Origin: Balaenoptera acutorostrata
Taxonomy: Eukaryota; Chordata; Mammalia; Artiodactyla; Balaenopteridae
NCBI RefSeq assembly: GCF_949987535.1
Contig: NC_080067.1
Span: 60,384,405-60,448,404, forward strand
DNA: 64,000 nt
Direction: 5' to 3'
Part shown: positions 62,601 through 64,000 of the stretch, one piece after another
Numbering within the stretch: position 1 is the stretch's first letter
Layout: each line of letters begins with the position of its first letter
The notes under the pieces: generated by a model
The model's input: the letters and a program-made list of their open reading frames with translations, nothing else
Told to the model about the DNA's origin: nothing
Database searches by the model: none
Position numbers and translations under genes: made by a program

Positions 62601-63431
62601 GCTCCCAGAGAAATGGAAATAAGAACACAAATAAACAAATGGGACCTAATGAAACTTAAAAGCTTTTGCACAGCAAAGGAAACCATAAACAAGACCAAAA
62701 GACAACCCTCAGAATGGGAGAAAATATTTGCAAATGAAGCAACTGACAAAGGATTAATCTCCAAGATTTACAAGCAGCTCATGCAGCTCAATAACAAAAA
62801 AACGAACAACCCAATCCAAAAATGGGCAGAAGATCTAAATAGACATTTCTCCAAAGAAGATATACAGATGGCCTACAGACACATGAAAGAATGCTCAACA
62901 TCATGAATCATTAGAGAAATGCAAATCAAAACTACAATGAGATATCATCTCACACCGGTCAGAATGGCCATCATCAAAAAATCTAGAAACAATAAATGCT
63001 GGAGAGGGTGTGGAGGAAAGGGAACACTCTTGCACTGTTGGTGGGAATGTAAATTGATACAGCCACTATGGAGAACAATATGGAGGTTCCTTAAAAAACT
63101 ACAAATAGAACTACCATACGACCCAGCAATCCCACTACTGGGCATATACCCTGAGAAAACCATAGGTCCAAAAGAGTCATGTACCAAAATGTTCATTGCA
63201 GCTCTATTTACAATAGCCAGGACATGGAAGGAACCTAAATGTCCATCGACAGATGAATGGATAAAGAAGATGTGGCACATATATACAATGGAATATTACT
63301 CAGCCATAAAAAGAAATGAAATGGAGGTATTTGTAATGAGGTGGATGGAGTTAGAGTCTGTCATACAGAGTGAAGTAAGTCAGAAAGAGAAAAACAAATA
63401 CAGTATGCTAACACATATATACGGAATCTAA
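59613..63431 (+). pseudogene. L1 ORF2 (endonuclease-reverse transcriptase), full length but with two nonsense codons
   Basis: ORF2p nicks target DNA and reverse-transcribes L1 RNA at the nick. The frame is colinear over 1272 codons (human ORF2p is 1275), with no frameshift. The endonuclease occupies residues 1 to about 235: QETH at 41-44, GDFN with Asp144, SRIDH with Asp204. Residue 228, in the S-D-H motif of other L1s, is Asn. The RT spans about 480-780, with FADD at 699-702. The CX3CX7HX4C cysteine motif lies near 1129-1146. Codon 480 is TAG (61050-61052), where the old L1 near 5913 has TAC (Tyr); codon 1098 is TGA (62904-62906), where the copy at 12935 has TTA (Leu). The first stop separates the endonuclease from the RT, so no active ORF2p is expected. 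Confidence 0.95.
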
Positions 63432-63816
63432 GGGAAAAAAAAAAAAAAAAGGCCATGAAGAACCTAGTGGCAAGACGGGAATAAAGACACAGACCTACTA
63501 GAGAATGGACTTGAGGATATGGGGAGGGGGTGGGGTGAGATGTGACAGGGTAAGAGAGTGTCATGGACATATATACACTACCAGATGTAAAATAGATAAC
63601 TAGTGGGAAGCAGCCGCATAGCACAGGGAGATCAGCTCGGTGCTTTGTGACCACCTAGAGGGGTGGGATGGGGAGGGTGGGAGGGAGGGAGATGCAAGAG
63701 GGAAGAGAAATGGGAACATATTGTATATGTATAACTGATTCACTTTGTTATAAAGCAGAAGCTAACACACTATTGTAAGGCAATTATACTTCAATAAAGA
63801 TGTTTAAAAAAAAAAA
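63432..63816 (+). other. L1 3' UTR with G-rich tract and first poly(A) site
   Basis: Contains two G-rich blocks, around 63521-63536 and 63659-63690 (several runs of three or more G), which fit the conserved L1 3' UTR polypurine/G-quadruplex region. The canonical AATAAA at 63793-63798 is followed by 11 A at 63806-63816. Confidence 0.9.
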
Positions 63817-63864
63817 GTACTTTAAAATTAAATAAATCTCTGTTAAATGGAAAAAAAAAAAAAA
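63817..63864 (+). other. Probable 3'-transduced flank with second poly(A)
   Basis: 34 bp (63817-63850) lie between two A runs (63806-63816 and 63851-63864). They contain AATAAA at 63831-63836, about 15 bp before the second A run, as expected for a downstream polyadenylation signal at the source locus. Confidence 0.6.
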
Positions 63865-64000
63865 GATGTTTAACATAATTAGCCATTAGGAAAATGCTAA
63901 TTAAATTCCAGACGGGATATCACTACACACTTATCAAATGACTAAAATAAAAAATACTGACAATGCCAAATGCTGACATGGGTGCAGAGCAACTTGATCA
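63865..64000 (+). mobile_element. Old L1 ORF2 C-terminal part, resumption of the host L1
   Basis: 'gatgtttaacataattagcc', 'attaggaaaatgctaattaa' and 'gatatcactacacacttatc' correspond to ORF2 from the position equivalent to 62886 in the young L1. The divergence matches the old L1 ending at 56900. Cut by the window end. Confidence 0.88.

Larger units (their letters stand above)
56901..63864 (+). mobile_element. Young, full-length L1 retrotransposon (ORF2 with two stops)
   Basis: About 6.96 kb with all parts in order: 5' UTR (56901-58687), ORF1 (58688-59554), 58-bp spacer, ORF2 (59613-63431), 3' UTR (63432-63816) with AATAAA at 63793 and an A run, then 34 bp and a second A run. No indel breaks the ORFs; lesions are point changes. 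It sits inside the old L1 at 54600-56900/63865-64000 without a visible duplication. The element is the likely source type of the truncated copies at 11790, 23391 and similar, whose 3' ends it shares. Confidence 0.97.

Noticed and set aside
56901..63864. Currently active L1
   Set aside because: Two nonsense codons and a probable endonuclease active-site change in ORF2 make self-mobilisation very unlikely.

Overview
This window is nuclear DNA from a placental mammal, almost certainly a cetacean. It contains seven tRNA-derived SINEs of the CHR type (heads reading 'cttccctggtggcgcagtgg', tails of AAATAAAT), a SINE group confined to whales, hippos and ruminants. I saw no BovB LINE or Bov-A/Bov-tA element, which argues against a ruminant. 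The base composition is AT-rich, there are introns-or-desert stretches with no open frames, and no host protein-coding exon, tRNA, rRNA or snRNA gene could be supported. Essentially every long open frame is LINE-1 (L1) or a shadow of a repeat.

Layout. 1-395: 3' end of an old L1. 396-4100: unique DNA with one SINE (2817-3107). 4110-8882: an old 5'-truncated L1 carrying a nested L1 (4529-5613) and a SINE (7401-7715). 9004-9496: MLT1-type LTR. 11790-13080: L1 with a twin-primed 5' inversion. 16715-18228: old L1 pieces in opposite orientations. 19180-19740: L2. 19790-21764: a second twin-primed L1. 23391-23830: L1 3' end. 24000-42000: mostly unique sequence with ancient L2, MIR and hAT relics and two SINEs. 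42486-46735: an MLT1 LTR, old rearranged L1, a Tigger-like DNA element, and a chimeric SINE/unique-sequence retro-insertion (43853-44421). 46736-53430: mostly unique. 53431-53861: probable LTR. 54269-54589: SINE. 54600-56900: old L1 ORF1/ORF2. 56901-63864: a young, nearly complete L1 inserted into that old L1, which resumes at 63865.

The main item is the L1 at 56901-63864. It has a CpG-rich 5' UTR with a repeated promoter-like unit of 364-bp period, an uninterrupted ORF1 (288 codons) and an ORF2 that is colinear over 1272 codons but has two nonsense codons (480 and 1098) and a probable catalytic Asp-to-Asn change in the endonuclease. It ends in two successive poly(A) runs separated by 34 bp that include a second AATAAA, which looks like a short 3' transduction. 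Its insertion coincides with loss of about 1.9 kb of the older host L1 and no target-site duplication is visible.

No genes cooperate in a host pathway here. The functional logic is retrotransposition: L1 proteins made in trans or cis explain the L1 copies, the SINEs and their target-site duplications. I found no previously undescribed host system; the best leads are structural (chimeric retro-insertion, deletion-associated L1 insertion, 3' transduction, two co-resident L1 3'-end lineages).
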